The notes beneath the pieces were generated by a model. It saw nothing but the letters and a program-made list of their open reading frames with translations, searched no databases and was not told the origin of the DNA. From Candidatus Thermofonsia Clade 1 bacterium (GTDB lineage Bacteria > Chloroflexota > Anaerolineae > Aggregatilineales > UBA2796), in the NCBI GenBank assembly GCA_002794705.1, contig PGTK01000006.1, positions 1 to 64,000 of the forward strand: DNA of 64,000 nucleotides, read 5' to 3'. This document shows, piece after piece, positions 32,061 through 40,091 of this stretch; the first letter of the stretch is position 1; every line of letters begins with the position of its first letter. A program made the position numbers and the translations under genes.

Positions 32061-33865
32061 CCCTGCTCGGGCATCAATCGCTGTGAGCGCGAGTCGTTGA
32101 TTTGGCGCGCCTTGCGGATGAATTCTTCGACGGGCATCCCGCCTAAATCTTCGCCGCTGCGCAGGCGCACTGAGACTGCGCCCGCTTCTACGTCGCGGTC
32201 GCCTGCGATCAGCATGTAGGGAATTTTTTCGCCTTGTGCTGTGCGAATCTTGGCGTTCATGCGCTCTTTGCCGTCATCAACATCGGCGCGCAAGCCCGCC
32301 TCCAGCAGCTTGGCAGCCACCTCGCGCAGATACGGCACGTGCCGATCTGCCACAGGGATCAAGCGGGCTTGGATCGGCGCCAACCACACAGGGAAAGCGC
32401 CGCCGAAATGCTCGATCAGGATCGCCACAAAGCGCTCCAGACTGCCAAAGGGCGCTCTGTGGATCATCACGGGGCGATGCACCTGATTATCCTCGCCCAT
32501 GTATTCCAGCTGAAAGCGTTCGGGCAGGTTGTAGTCCACTTGCACAGTGCCGAGTTGCCATTCGCGCTTCAGCACATCGCGGAAGAGGAAATCGAGTTTC
32601 GGTCCGTAGAACGCCGCCTCGCCCTCTGCCACGTAGTAAGGCAAGCCGAGTTTATCGGCTGCGTTGATGATCGCTTGAGTCGCCCGTTCCCACAGCTCTG
32701 GTGAGCCGACGTACTTTTCGCTGTTCGGATCGCGTGTGCCAATCCGCGCCCGAAAGTCGTGGAAGCCCATCAGGTCAAAAATGCGCTGAATCAGGCGCAC
32801 CACGCCGATGAATTCTTCCTCAAGCTGCTCAGGTGTGGCGAAGATGTGCGCGTCATCCTGCGTGAAGCCGCGCACACGGGTCAGACCCGTCAATTCGCCG
32901 CTCTGCTCATAGCGGTAGACCGTGCCGAACTCCGCAAGGCGCAATGGTAGATCGCGGTAGCTGCGCGGCTCACTGCGATATATCTCAATGTGGTGCGGGC
33001 AGTTCATCGGCTTGAGCATGAACTCTTCATCCTCAAGCGTCATGGGCGGAAACTGGCTATCGGCGTAGTACGGGTAATGACCGGAGGTGCGATACAAGTC
33101 CACTTTGGCAATGTGCGGCGAGACCACGGGCAAATAGCCGGCGCGCAGCTGCTCAGCGCGCAAAAAGCGCTCCAGCACATCGCGCAGGATGGCGCCCTTC
33201 GGCTTCCAGAGCGGCAAGCCCTTGCCCACCAACGGACTGAAGGTGAAGAGTCCCAGCTGCTCGCCCAGCTTGCGATGATCGCGTGCCTTCGCCTCTTCCA
33301 GCTGATGTAAGTACTCTTCCAATTCAGCGGCGCTCTGCCAAGCTGTGCCGTAAATGCGCTGCAGCTGCGGACGCTTTGAGTCGCCGCGCCAATAGGCGCC
33401 TGCAATGCTCATCAGCTTGAAAGCGTTCGGATTCAGCTCACCAGTGTGCGCCACGTGCGGTCCACGGCACAAATCCTCGAAGGTATCTTGCCGATAGGTG
33501 GTGATGACGGGCGTCTCAGCGATTTTATTGCCGTTTTCATCGTAGCCGCCGCGCTCCAGACCATCAATCAGCTCCAATTTATAGGGCTGATTGGCGAAGA
33601 GTCGGCGCGCCTCCTCAGCGCTGACCTCACGGCGGATAAACGGATGGTTGCCGCTGATGATGCGCCGCATTCGCGCCTCGATCTCTGCCAGATCAGCCTC
33701 AGTCAGCGGGCGTGGCAGGTCAAAATCGTAGTAGAAGCCGTCTTCAATGGGCGGACCGATGGCGATGCGCCCCTCTGGGAACAATTCCAGCACGGCTTGC
33801 GCCATGACGTGCGCCAGCGAATGGCGAATCCGATAGAGTTGGCTCTCTTCGTAACGTTCGGACAT
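32057..33865 (-). CDS. thrS: Threonyl-tRNA synthetase, lacking the TGS domain
   Basis: 602 aa. The usual ThrS is about 640 aa and opens with a TGS domain of about 60 residues; here it starts at the editing domain (RIRHSLAHVMAQAV, residue 13 on). An in-frame TGA at 33874-33872 rules out a longer start, and GAGGGG precedes the ATG. Editing-site motifs, zinc ligands MNCPHH and class II motifs 2 (FGTVYRYEQSGELTGLTRVR) and 3 (HRAPFGSLERFVAILIEH), and the anticodon-binding domain are intact. It charges tRNA-Thr. Upstream are the 120-aa gene and a threonine T-box, so expression should rise when tRNA-Thr is uncharged. Confidence 0.96.
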   Translation of the reverse strand: MSERYEESQLYRIRHSLAHVMAQAVLELFPEGRIAIGPPIEDGFYYDFDLPRPLTEADLAEIEARMRRIISGNHPFIRREVSAEEARRLFANQPYKLELIDGLERGGYDENGNKIAETPVITTYRQDTFEDLCRGPHVAHTGELNPNAFKLMSIAGAYWRGDSKRPQLQRIYGTAWQSAAELEEYLHQLEEAKARDHRKLGEQLGLFTFSPLVGKGLPLWKPKGAILRDVLERFLRAEQLRAGYLPVVSPHIAKVDLYRTSGHYPYYADSQFPPMTLEDEEFMLKPMNCPHHIEIYRSEPRSYRDLPLRLAEFGTVYRYEQSGELTGLTRVRGFTQDDAHIFATPEQLEEEFIGVVRLIQRIFDLMGFHDFRARIGTRDPNSEKYVGSPELWERATQAIINAADKLGLPYYVAEGEAAFYGPKLDFLFRDVLKREWQLGTVQVDYNLPERFQLEYMGEDNQVHRPVMIHRAPFGSLERFVAILIEHFGGAFPVWLAPIQARLIPVADRHVPYLREVAAKLLEAGLRADVDDGKERMNAKIRTAQGEKIPYMLIAGDRDVEAGAVSVRLRSGEDLGGMPVEEFIRKARQINDSRSQRLMPEQG

Positions 33866-33989
33866 ATCCCCTCAATCTGTGCAGATGCTCCATGCGCCGA
33901 TCGGCAGCGGCACAGAGACGCAAACGATCACCACACGCTGACTCACAAGCGCGTGCGCCTCGCTTTGAGCTATTCGTCTGCCTTGCCGC

Positions 33990-34352
33990 CTACTGGCTGA
34001 GCGCCATATCGTCTTCGGTCAGCAGATCAAGCGGCATGCACGGCGTAAAGACGCTCTCGAACGTGCCAAGCGTGATCAGATTCTCAATCGTATCCTCAAC
34101 GGTCTCTGCCAGCAAGTTCTCTACGATCACGTGCGGCGTCTCCATTGAGATGAAGCGGACAGGCAAAAGCTGCGCCTCATCCTCTGCCACCTCACGGCTG
34201 ACGTACATCTGCCGCTGCAGGAACGGTATGGTGACGAAATGGGCAAGCCAAGTCTGCCCGTCGTAGGTCTCGACGATCACATCCGTGCTATCCTGATAGG
34301 GATCGAAGCCCTCAGTCCCACTCTGCTCGATCCAAACGCGCTTCAAAAGCAT
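33990..34352 (-). CDS. Unknown protein, first gene of the threonine T-box operon
   Basis: 120 aa from ATG at 34352, with GGAG seven bases upstream; the longer open frame runs back into the T-box terminator and is rejected. Not recognised. It is acidic, lacks membrane segments, and opens with beta-like sequence (DVIVETYDGQTWLAHFVTIP) followed by a helical C-terminus (IVENLLAETVEDTIENLI). It is the first gene after the riboswitch, 124 bases before thrS, and therefore should respond to threonyl-tRNA supply. The 124-base gap before thrS shows no clear structure. A role linked to threonine or ThrS is inferred from position only. Confidence 0.75.
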   Translation of the reverse strand: MLLKRVWIEQSGTEGFDPYQDSTDVIVETYDGQTWLAHFVTIPFLQRQMYVSREVAEDEAQLLPVRFISMETPHVIVENLLAETVEDTIENLITLGTFESVFTPCMPLDLLTEDDMALSQ

Positions 34353-34375
34353 AGCCCGACTCCATAGTTTTGATT

Positions 34376-34632
34376 CACACAAAAATCCCGCGCCCAATTG
34401 GGGCGAGGGATCCCATCGCGGTTCCACCCAACTTCAGCCGCGAGTCCTAGCCTCGCAAGCTCTTTCTTGCCCTGTAACGGGAGCGCCCGAAGCCGACTAC
34501 TGCGCGCACAAGCGCGGTTGGCCGCTTGGCTCACGGGGGGTTTTGGCTGCGGCGTGCTGAAAGCGCTTTCAGTCGCGGCGCTTTCTCCCTGTTCAGCAGA
34601 CGGCGCGTCAGCTACTCGTCCCGATCATCGCC
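34376..34632 (-). promoter_or_regulatory. T-box riboswitch, threonine-specific (specifier ACC)
   Basis: On the minus strand Stem I begins GGC-GATGAT-CGGG (34632-34619) and closes with CCCG-TGA-GCC, a K-turn arrangement. AGTA on the 5' side of the specifier loop faces CAAAACCC on the 3' side; ACC (34541-34539) is the likely Thr specifier. The distal stem TGCTGA...TCAGCA encloses the AG-type bulge ACAGGGAG. The antiterminator T-box GGGTGGAACCGCG (34429-34417) is followed by a terminator: GATCCCTCGCCC pairs with GGGCGCGGGAT (34411-34385), then TTTTT. Uncharged tRNA-Thr pairs with ACC and with TGGA, favouring read-through into the 120-aa gene and thrS. Confidence 0.95.
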
Positions 34633-34654
34633 TTTTTGTTCAATTGTTGTCTAT

Positions 34655-34683
34655 AGCGTATTACGAAAATCAAACTTCGTCAA
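34655..34683 (-). promoter_or_regulatory. Promoter of the threonine T-box operon
   Basis: TTGACG (34683-34678), 17 bases, TACGCT (34660-34655) on the minus strand. The start would fall about 15 bases before Stem I. Confidence 0.5.
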
Positions 34684-34706
34684 TAGTGCAAAATGCCACG
34701 ATAGGC

Positions 34707-35528
34707 TCAATCTAACCACTTGCTCAGGATCGTGGCAAGCGTCCCATCAGCCCACATGGACTCTAGCGCAGCGTTGACCTTGCCTGCCAGTGCCAAATCG
34801 CGGGCGCGCAGCACAACCCGATAGCCCTCCGCGTAGATCGGTGTGGCGGCGATGTCCAAATCTGAGTCATTATGAGCGCGCAACCACAGCCGCGCCGTCA
34901 AATGATCCACCAGTGCCGCCTCTGCCCTGCCCGCTGCGACCGCAGCAAGGGCTGCGCTTGGCTCAGGGTGAGGCTGAACCTCAAGCTCGCGCAGACGCCG
35001 CCGCCACAGCCGCGCCTGCTCATCGCCGATGCTCCCGTACTCAACCGCAAGCCGCTTGCCGTCTAAATCGGACATACGCTGATAGCGCCCATGCCGCGAG
35101 ACCAAGAAATAGCCGCCATCAAGGTACGGGCGCGTGTACAGGAAGGTATCCGTGCGGAACGGATCGAAGGTCAAAGCGGAGATCAGCGCGTCCACAATGC
35201 CTGTGTGCAGCGCGTCATACAGCCCATCCACGCCCATCGGCGCGACCTGTAACCGCAGCCCAAGCCGTTGCGCGATCTCAAGCGCAATATCTACATCCAA
35301 GCCGCTGATATCCTCGCCATACATCACGGCGAACGGCGCGTAGCTGGTATCCATGCCCACAATCAAGACGCCACGCGCCTGCACGCGCTCCCAGCTGAGA
35401 TCAGGGCGAAAGTGATAGCGTCCATAGCGCACATTCTGAACAAACAGAAAAGCGAGGCACAGCGAGGCGACCAAACGGCGCAACGTATGGAAAAATGCCG
35501 CGTTGCGCGTCGGATAGCGCCCGATCAC
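34707..35528 (-). CDS. Amino-acid-type solute-binding protein (SBP family 3)
   Basis: 273 aa from GTG at 35528, overlapping the glycosidase stop as GTGA. An N-terminal hydrophobic segment (about 17-32) anchors or exports it. SBP_bac_3 features: VLIVGMDTSYAPFAVMYGED, GLDVDIALEIAQRLG, VDALISALTFDPFRTDTFLYTRPYL and EYGSIGDEQARLW. Family members bind polar amino acids or act as extracytoplasmic sensors. No permease or ATPase is linked, so import by this operon alone is not supported. Last gene of the long minus-strand run. Confidence 0.85.
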   Translation of the reverse strand: MIGRYPTRNAAFFHTLRRLVASLCLAFLFVQNVRYGRYHFRPDLSWERVQARGVLIVGMDTSYAPFAVMYGEDISGLDVDIALEIAQRLGLRLQVAPMGVDGLYDALHTGIVDALISALTFDPFRTDTFLYTRPYLDGGYFLVSRHGRYQRMSDLDGKRLAVEYGSIGDEQARLWRRRLRELEVQPHPEPSAALAAVAAGRAEAALVDHLTARLWLRAHNDSDLDIAATPIYAEGYRVVLRARDLALAGKVNAALESMWADGTLATILSKWLD

Positions 35529-36697
35529 GGCGCATCCTCCCAGCCCCGCGCCCAGCGCTGGACTTCCTCATAGATCGGGCGCGGGCGAAAATCAATGGTC
35601 ACGAAGGCGTAGCCGTCCATGTAATTGCGATAGAGCGTGGGAGCGCGAAAGAACCAGAAACACAAGTGACGCACGGTCCGCCACGCGGACTCAGTGTAGC
35701 GCAGTGCCTCTAGCGTGTAGGCAATCCGCTGGCTAGGGCGCACGGCATTGACCCAGCGCGGATGATCGTTCCAGCTGCTCTCAGTAATGTAGACGGGCTT
35801 GTCGCCGTCGCCGAACTCGCGCATGATCTCCCAAAGCAGCTCAAAGCGGCGGAAATTCAGGCGATCAGGCGCAGGCGGATCGTCAGGCGGGAAAGTGAAG
35901 CCGTATGTATGGACAGCTAAAGCGTCGAAGTAGGCGCCGCCGCCCGCTGCGTACATCCGCCGCAGGTAGATCAGGTCGCTCATGCCGTTAGCGCCCTCTT
36001 CAGGCTCAAGGGTCGGGGCAAGTGCGGCGCCCAGAATTTGCACCTCCGGATTCGCCGCGTGCGCCGCCTCGTAGATCATCTTCAGGAACTGGACATATTC
36101 CTCAGGCGTCACGCGCCGAAAGCCCCACTCAAAATACAGATTCGGCTCATTCCACGGGATGATGCGCGTCACAACGCCGCGATAGCGCGCCGCAAATGCC
36201 GCTACGAACGCCGCGTAGTCGCCATAGCGCTCAGGCGCTAGGTAGTTGAGCGAGGTCGGTTTCAAGCGCGGATCAGGGCGCGCCCACGCAGGCACGACTC
36301 CTAGCCGCGCAATGACGGTCAAGCCCTGTTGACGCGCTAGGCGGATGATCCGATCGGGATGATGCCAATCGTAGACATCTTTGCGCGGCTGTATGTATGC
36401 CCACGGGAAAAATTCCACAATGGCGGGCGCGCCCATCTCACGCACCATGCGCAGCGTCCGCCAAATCTTGATATCTTCGACTTCATCCACAAGGCGTGTG
36501 TGCATACACAGGATCGGATGCTCAGTCTGGACGCTCTGAAGCGGCTCTGGAAGAATCCGCTGGCGGGCAGGCGCAAGATTGAACAAAATGGCGGCAAAGA
36601 GCGCGCCCCGCAGCCATATGCCGCGCCGATCCCACAGCCAACGCGCCGCCCGTCCCGCCTGATACGCCCACGCTGCGCCTGAGTCAGCCGCGTGCAT
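35525..36697 (-). CDS. Clan GH-A glycoside hydrolase-like protein
   Basis: 390 aa from ATG at 36697; a TTG three codons earlier is possible. An N-terminal membrane helix (about 29-43) suggests export. A TIM-barrel of the GH-A clan follows: WNEPNLYFEW with acid/base Glu184 and YITESSWN with nucleophile Glu306, eight strands apart as in GH39/GH5-type enzymes. The substrate is unknown. It overlaps the TetR stop by 14 bases and the solute-binding protein start by four, so the three are transcribed and probably translated together. This could be a glycan-responsive unit, though no sugar transporter is present. Confidence 0.8.
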   Translation of the reverse strand: MHAADSGAAWAYQAGRAARWLWDRRGIWLRGALFAAILFNLAPARQRILPEPLQSVQTEHPILCMHTRLVDEVEDIKIWRTLRMVREMGAPAIVEFFPWAYIQPRKDVYDWHHPDRIIRLARQQGLTVIARLGVVPAWARPDPRLKPTSLNYLAPERYGDYAAFVAAFAARYRGVVTRIIPWNEPNLYFEWGFRRVTPEEYVQFLKMIYEAAHAANPEVQILGAALAPTLEPEEGANGMSDLIYLRRMYAAGGGAYFDALAVHTYGFTFPPDDPPAPDRLNFRRFELLWEIMREFGDGDKPVYITESSWNDHPRWVNAVRPSQRIAYTLEALRYTESAWRTVRHLCFWFFRAPTLYRNYMDGYAFVTIDFRPRPIYEEVQRWARGWEDAP

Positions 36698-37292
36698 TGT
36701 CCTCAAGCAAGCCGTAGAGCATGAGATCGATCATGCCGTCTAACCAGAGCGACTGGGGCAAGAGGCGCATGGCAAAACGCGCCGCTTGCGGCAAAGCGCG
36801 CTCCGAGACGATGTAGCCGATCCACATGGCGATCAGCGTGCGCCCGATCACAGCGTCTGAGACGGGACGCAATTCATCGTTCGCCTTCATCCTGCCCAGA
36901 ATCTCGTTCGCTTTGGGGAGGATCGCAGCGCTCAAGTTGCTCAGGAATGTACCGTTGTTGCTCTGCGCGTCAATGATGGCGAGTTCGAAAAAATCCTCAT
37001 GCCGCCGCGCCACCTCCACAAGGCGGTGCATCATATCGCGCAGGATGTCAGCGGCGCTCTCGCCCCGCACAGCGTCTAGAGCAGCCTCCAGCTCCGCCTG
37101 TGGCGAATAAGCGCGCAACATCGCAGCCAGAAGTTTCTCCTTATCGCTGTATTGGCGCTGCACAGCCGTGAGATCGAGCTGGGCATGACGCGCAACCTGC
37201 TCTAGCGAGGTCTCAGCGTAGCCGTTCTGGACAAAAACCTCGCGTGCAGCGACAAGGATTGGGTCGCGTGGATCGGGCGTGCGTCTGAACAT
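36684..37292 (-). CDS. TetR-family transcriptional regulator
   Basis: 202 aa. The N-terminal TetR helix-turn-helix is clear (about 10-57: ILVAAREVFVQNGYAETSLE, VARHAQLDLTAVQRQYSDKE). The helical ligand-binding domain is variable and ends with helices typical of TetR_C domains. Such proteins are usually repressors released by a small molecule. It sits in the middle of the minus-strand run, five bases after a small membrane protein and overlapping the glycosidase gene. No palindromic operator was found in its immediate vicinity, so its target is unknown. Confidence 0.9.
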   Translation of the reverse strand: MFRRTPDPRDPILVAAREVFVQNGYAETSLEQVARHAQLDLTAVQRQYSDKEKLLAAMLRAYSPQAELEAALDAVRGESAADILRDMMHRLVEVARRHEDFFELAIIDAQSNNGTFLSNLSAAILPKANEILGRMKANDELRPVSDAVIGRTLIAMWIGYIVSERALPQAARFAMRLLPQSLWLDGMIDLMLYGLLEDNARG

Positions 37293-37297
37293 AGCCT

Positions 37298-37564
37298 CTA
37301 GCGCTTGCCGCCGCGATTCGCGCCCAAGTCGCTGATTTGCCGCAATAGCGCAATGGCGGCAAGGCTCAAGCGGAAGAGATCAGCAGTGCTGATCGGCTTG
37401 GGCGGCTTTCCGCCGTTATTTTCTTCGGCGCTGCGCGTGTAGAAATGCGCCGAAAGGAAGCCCAGCAGCGCGCCGATGGCGCCGCCGATCAAGTAGATGG
37501 GCATCTTCCAGTTGCGGCGCGGCGCAGGCACGATCTCAGTTGGTGGCGTCGGTCTCTCGGTCAT
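37298..37564 (-). CDS. Small single-pass membrane protein, 88 aa
   Basis: Not recognised. From ATG at 37564 it overlaps the upstream membrane-protein gene by 29 bases. A proline-rich N-terminus (TERPTPPTEIVPAPRR) precedes one transmembrane helix (about 21-40, PIYLIGGAIGALLGFLSA) and a short polar tail. It may form a membrane pair with the upstream 170-aa protein. Confidence 0.6.
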   Translation of the reverse strand: MTERPTPPTEIVPAPRRNWKMPIYLIGGAIGALLGFLSAHFYTRSAEENNGGKPPKPISTADLFRLSLAAIALLRQISDLGANRGGKR

Positions 37565-38048
37565 GCTCGCTCTCATCATCTGACTCTGGGATACGAATGG
37601 CGCGGAATGGCGCACTGATCAAGCGCTCCAATGCGGCATAACGGACGTTCAGGGCAATCACGAGCTGCACAGCGCGCTTAGAGAGCGCCTGCGTGCCTAG
37701 ATTGACGCGCCGTGCCACGCGATGAACGCGCCCAAGCGTGTGGCGCGTCCCCTTATAGGCGCGCCGTGCGCCGTAGGCAAACACAATCAGCAGAATATAC
37801 GGTAAAAGACATAAAAGCGCCGTCGGGACTGTGATCAGCAGCGACATGAACGCCGCTACCGTGCTGAATTGCCCGGCGCTCAGCGCCAATGCAAAAAAAC
37901 TTGGAATGATCACGATCAATGCGCCCATCAGCACAAGCGGCAACGCCACGCGCCAGCGCACTGTGCGCTGATGCGCCCGCACGCCACGCGCCAGACGTTG
38001 CGCTTCAGGATCGGGCAATTGACGGCGAAAAAAGCGCCTCACAGGCAA
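37536..38048 (-). CDS. Two-helix membrane protein, 170 aa
   Basis: Not recognised. The start is TTG at 38048 or GTG at 38042 (AAAGGA upstream). A very basic N-terminus (RRFFRRQLPDPEAQRLARG) precedes two long membrane helices (about 34-58 and 65-92), then a basic amphipathic region and an acidic C-terminus (ESDDESEHDRETD). It overlaps the next small membrane-protein gene. Nothing indicates a catalytic role. Confidence 0.6.
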   Translation of the reverse strand: MPVRRFFRRQLPDPEAQRLARGVRAHQRTVRWRVALPLVLMGALIVIIPSFFALALSAGQFSTVAAFMSLLITVPTALLCLLPYILLIVFAYGARRAYKGTRHTLGRVHRVARRVNLGTQALSKRAVQLVIALNVRYAALERLISAPFRAIRIPESDDESEHDRETDATN

Positions 38049-38113
38049 AGAATCCTTTCACAGCGGGATTGTAGCACAATTTGCCTGAGGCGGACCTATC
38101 TGTGCGCTGCCGA

Positions 38114-38572
38114 TCAGCTGTTTGAGTCACGGTGCGCCCTGACTGAGCCGCTCCCGTGCCAAAAGAGCGCGTATTTTTCGTCAAGCGCTGTGCCAAAGCC
38201 GAGTCCTTCGAAAAACTCAGGTGTGGAGGTCACCACCAGCACTTGGCGGATGTTGAGCGCCTCAGCCGTCTGCGTAGCAACTTTGACCAGCGCCGCGCCG
38301 TAGCCCTTTCCGCGTGCTGTCTCAGAGACGACCAGTGAGCGCAGCTCAGCGATTTTTCGGCTGTAGACCTCTAAACAGCACGTCCCGACGATTTCGCCCT
38401 CTTCAACCGCGACCCACCACGTCGGCAGCAATTCGCGGATTTCTTCATCAGTGCGCGGCAAAACCTTATCAAGATTGGCGTTGATCAAGCGCTGAATGGC
38501 AGGGATATCGCTCTCTGTGGCGAGGCGCACTGCACTCAGCGCAACTAGGCTTGAATCTGAGAGTGGTTGCAT
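38114..38572 (-). CDS. GNAT-family N-acetyltransferase
   Basis: 152 aa. The acetyl-CoA-binding motif A is LRSLVVSETARGKGYGAALV (R/QxxGxG/A form), with RLATESDIPAIQRLI at the N-terminus and FFEGLGFGTALDEKYALFW at the end. The overall pattern resembles the short N-acetylglutamate-synthase-like GNATs used in arginine biosynthesis, but no arg genes lie nearby, so the substrate is open. It lies eight bases after the TPR gene. Confidence 0.85.
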   Translation of the reverse strand: MQPLSDSSLVALSAVRLATESDIPAIQRLINANLDKVLPRTDEEIRELLPTWWVAVEEGEIVGTCCLEVYSRKIAELRSLVVSETARGKGYGAALVKVATQTAEALNIRQVLVVTSTPEFFEGLGFGTALDEKYALFWHGSGSVRAHRDSNS

Positions 38573-38580
38573 GAGATCAG

Positions 38581-40011
38581 TTATTGCCAGCTGGCACGAT
38601 AAGTGCGCACATCAAGCCGATTGCCCTCAAGGTAGCGCCGCACTGCCTCAACAGGCGCTGTGGCACGGAACAAGATCACAGCGGTATCCGCACAGTCCAC
38701 AACGGTCAGCTGAACGGACTTAATCACGTCGCTGACGGCTGCCACATGGTCAGCGACCAGCTCCATAGCCTCGTAGACGCGCCCCTGAAGCGCCCTGCCC
38801 GCATTGCCACAGACTGTCAAGCGGAAAACATCGCCTGCGCGATCCGCAGCCGTCTGTTCAAAGCCACGATCAGCCAGACTCTGTTGAGCGTTGCGCAGCG
38901 CCTGCGTAACTGCATCAGGCGCGAGGCTAGGCACTACCACAAGCACCAGAGCGCCCAGCACGCCGATCGCAATCAGCAAACTGAGCAATGCCCAAACAGG
39001 CGAACGCTTATTGGCACGGCGCTCCGCCTCGAACGGATCGTAGGCAGGCTGCTCAGGCGCAAGGCGCTGCGGCTTGGTGCGGCGCGGACGCTCAGGCGCA
39101 GGCTCCAGAGGCTCAGTAGGCGCTGCAGGCTCAGCTTCGCCGTATGCCTCTTCAAATGTGGTCGGTTGCGGCTCTTTCCTACGGCGTCCGCGCCTGCCGC
39201 GCTGTTTTTCCTCCTGCTGAGCGATCTGCCCGACAAAAGCAGGCTCACCGCCAAAGATCGCGTCTAGATCGGCGTCAAGATCAGTCTGCGAGCGGGCAGG
39301 CTCAGCCGCATCTTGTGCTTCAGGGGCAACCTGTGGCTCAGCAGAGACTTGAGACTCAGGTGAAGCGCTAAAAAGCGCGTCAAGATCAGCCGGCGACTCA
39401 GCGACGTAAGGCACGGGGGACGTGGGCGCATCCCAATCGAGGTCGCTGGGCATCTCAGGAGCGCGCTCACGGGTCGCTGAGCGCGGCTCTGGGCGGACGC
39501 CAAATAGAGCGGTCAGATCGTCATCCTCTGTAGCCGTGACTGGCACATCTACGCTGGCTCTGCCACCGAAGAGCGCGTCAAAATCGCTCGATGAGCCGCT
39601 CGTTTCCGCCACTGACCACGCTGTCGCACCGAAATTATCTTCAGCGGGCATCCAAGCTGAACTAGTTGCATCTGGAGTGGGCGACCGATCGAGCAGATCG
39701 TCAATGTTGAAATCGCTCATATCGAAGGCAGGCTCAGTGGCTTGGCTCGGCGCAAACTCTGGATATTCCGCGATGAGCTGCTGATAAGCCTGCTGTGCCT
39801 CAGCGTGATCAGGGCGCAAGCGCAGCACATTGTTGAGCGCATTGGCGGCATCGGCGGGCTCACTGACAGCATTCGCCATCAGCCACCACGCATCGGCATT
39901 GTCAGGAGCGTTGCTGAGGACGCGCCGCAAGATGGTGAGCGCTTGATCCAGACGCTCTTGCTGAATATAGGCATATGCCTGCTTTAACTGATTGCGCACT
40001 TCGTTCGCCAT
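38581..40011 (-). CDS. TPR protein with C-terminal membrane helix and exported domain
   Basis: 476 aa from ATG at 40011 with AAAGG upstream; a longer start is possible. Residues 1-85 carry TPR-like repeats (AYAYIQQERLDQALTILRRV, ALNNVLRLRPDHAEAQQAY). A long acidic, Ser/Pro-rich linker with repeated motifs such as DLDALFSASPE, DLTALFGVRPE and DLDAIFGGEP runs from about 100 to 300. A basic stretch, one membrane helix (about 340-362) and a small exported domain with two cysteines follow. The repeated D-hydrophobic-LF motifs look like docking peptides. It sits between the PBP-like and GNAT genes. Confidence 0.7.
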   Translation of the reverse strand: MANEVRNQLKQAYAYIQQERLDQALTILRRVLSNAPDNADAWWLMANAVSEPADAANALNNVLRLRPDHAEAQQAYQQLIAEYPEFAPSQATEPAFDMSDFNIDDLLDRSPTPDATSSAWMPAEDNFGATAWSVAETSGSSSDFDALFGGRASVDVPVTATEDDDLTALFGVRPEPRSATRERAPEMPSDLDWDAPTSPVPYVAESPADLDALFSASPESQVSAEPQVAPEAQDAAEPARSQTDLDADLDAIFGGEPAFVGQIAQQEEKQRGRRGRRRKEPQPTTFEEAYGEAEPAAPTEPLEPAPERPRRTKPQRLAPEQPAYDPFEAERRANKRSPVWALLSLLIAIGVLGALVLVVVPSLAPDAVTQALRNAQQSLADRGFEQTAADRAGDVFRLTVCGNAGRALQGRVYEAMELVADHVAAVSDVIKSVQLTVVDCADTAVILFRATAPVEAVRRYLEGNRLDVRTYRASWQ

Positions 40012-40091
40012 GCGCCAAGCCTTTCTCCGCACACCAACACATGCCGCTCTTACAAGTCATTATAATGAGGCGCGGCGCTTTGTGCAACCGC

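Noticed and set aside
34353..34427. Upstream extension of the 120-aa gene
   Set aside because: It would translate through the T-box terminator; GGAG supports ATG 34352.
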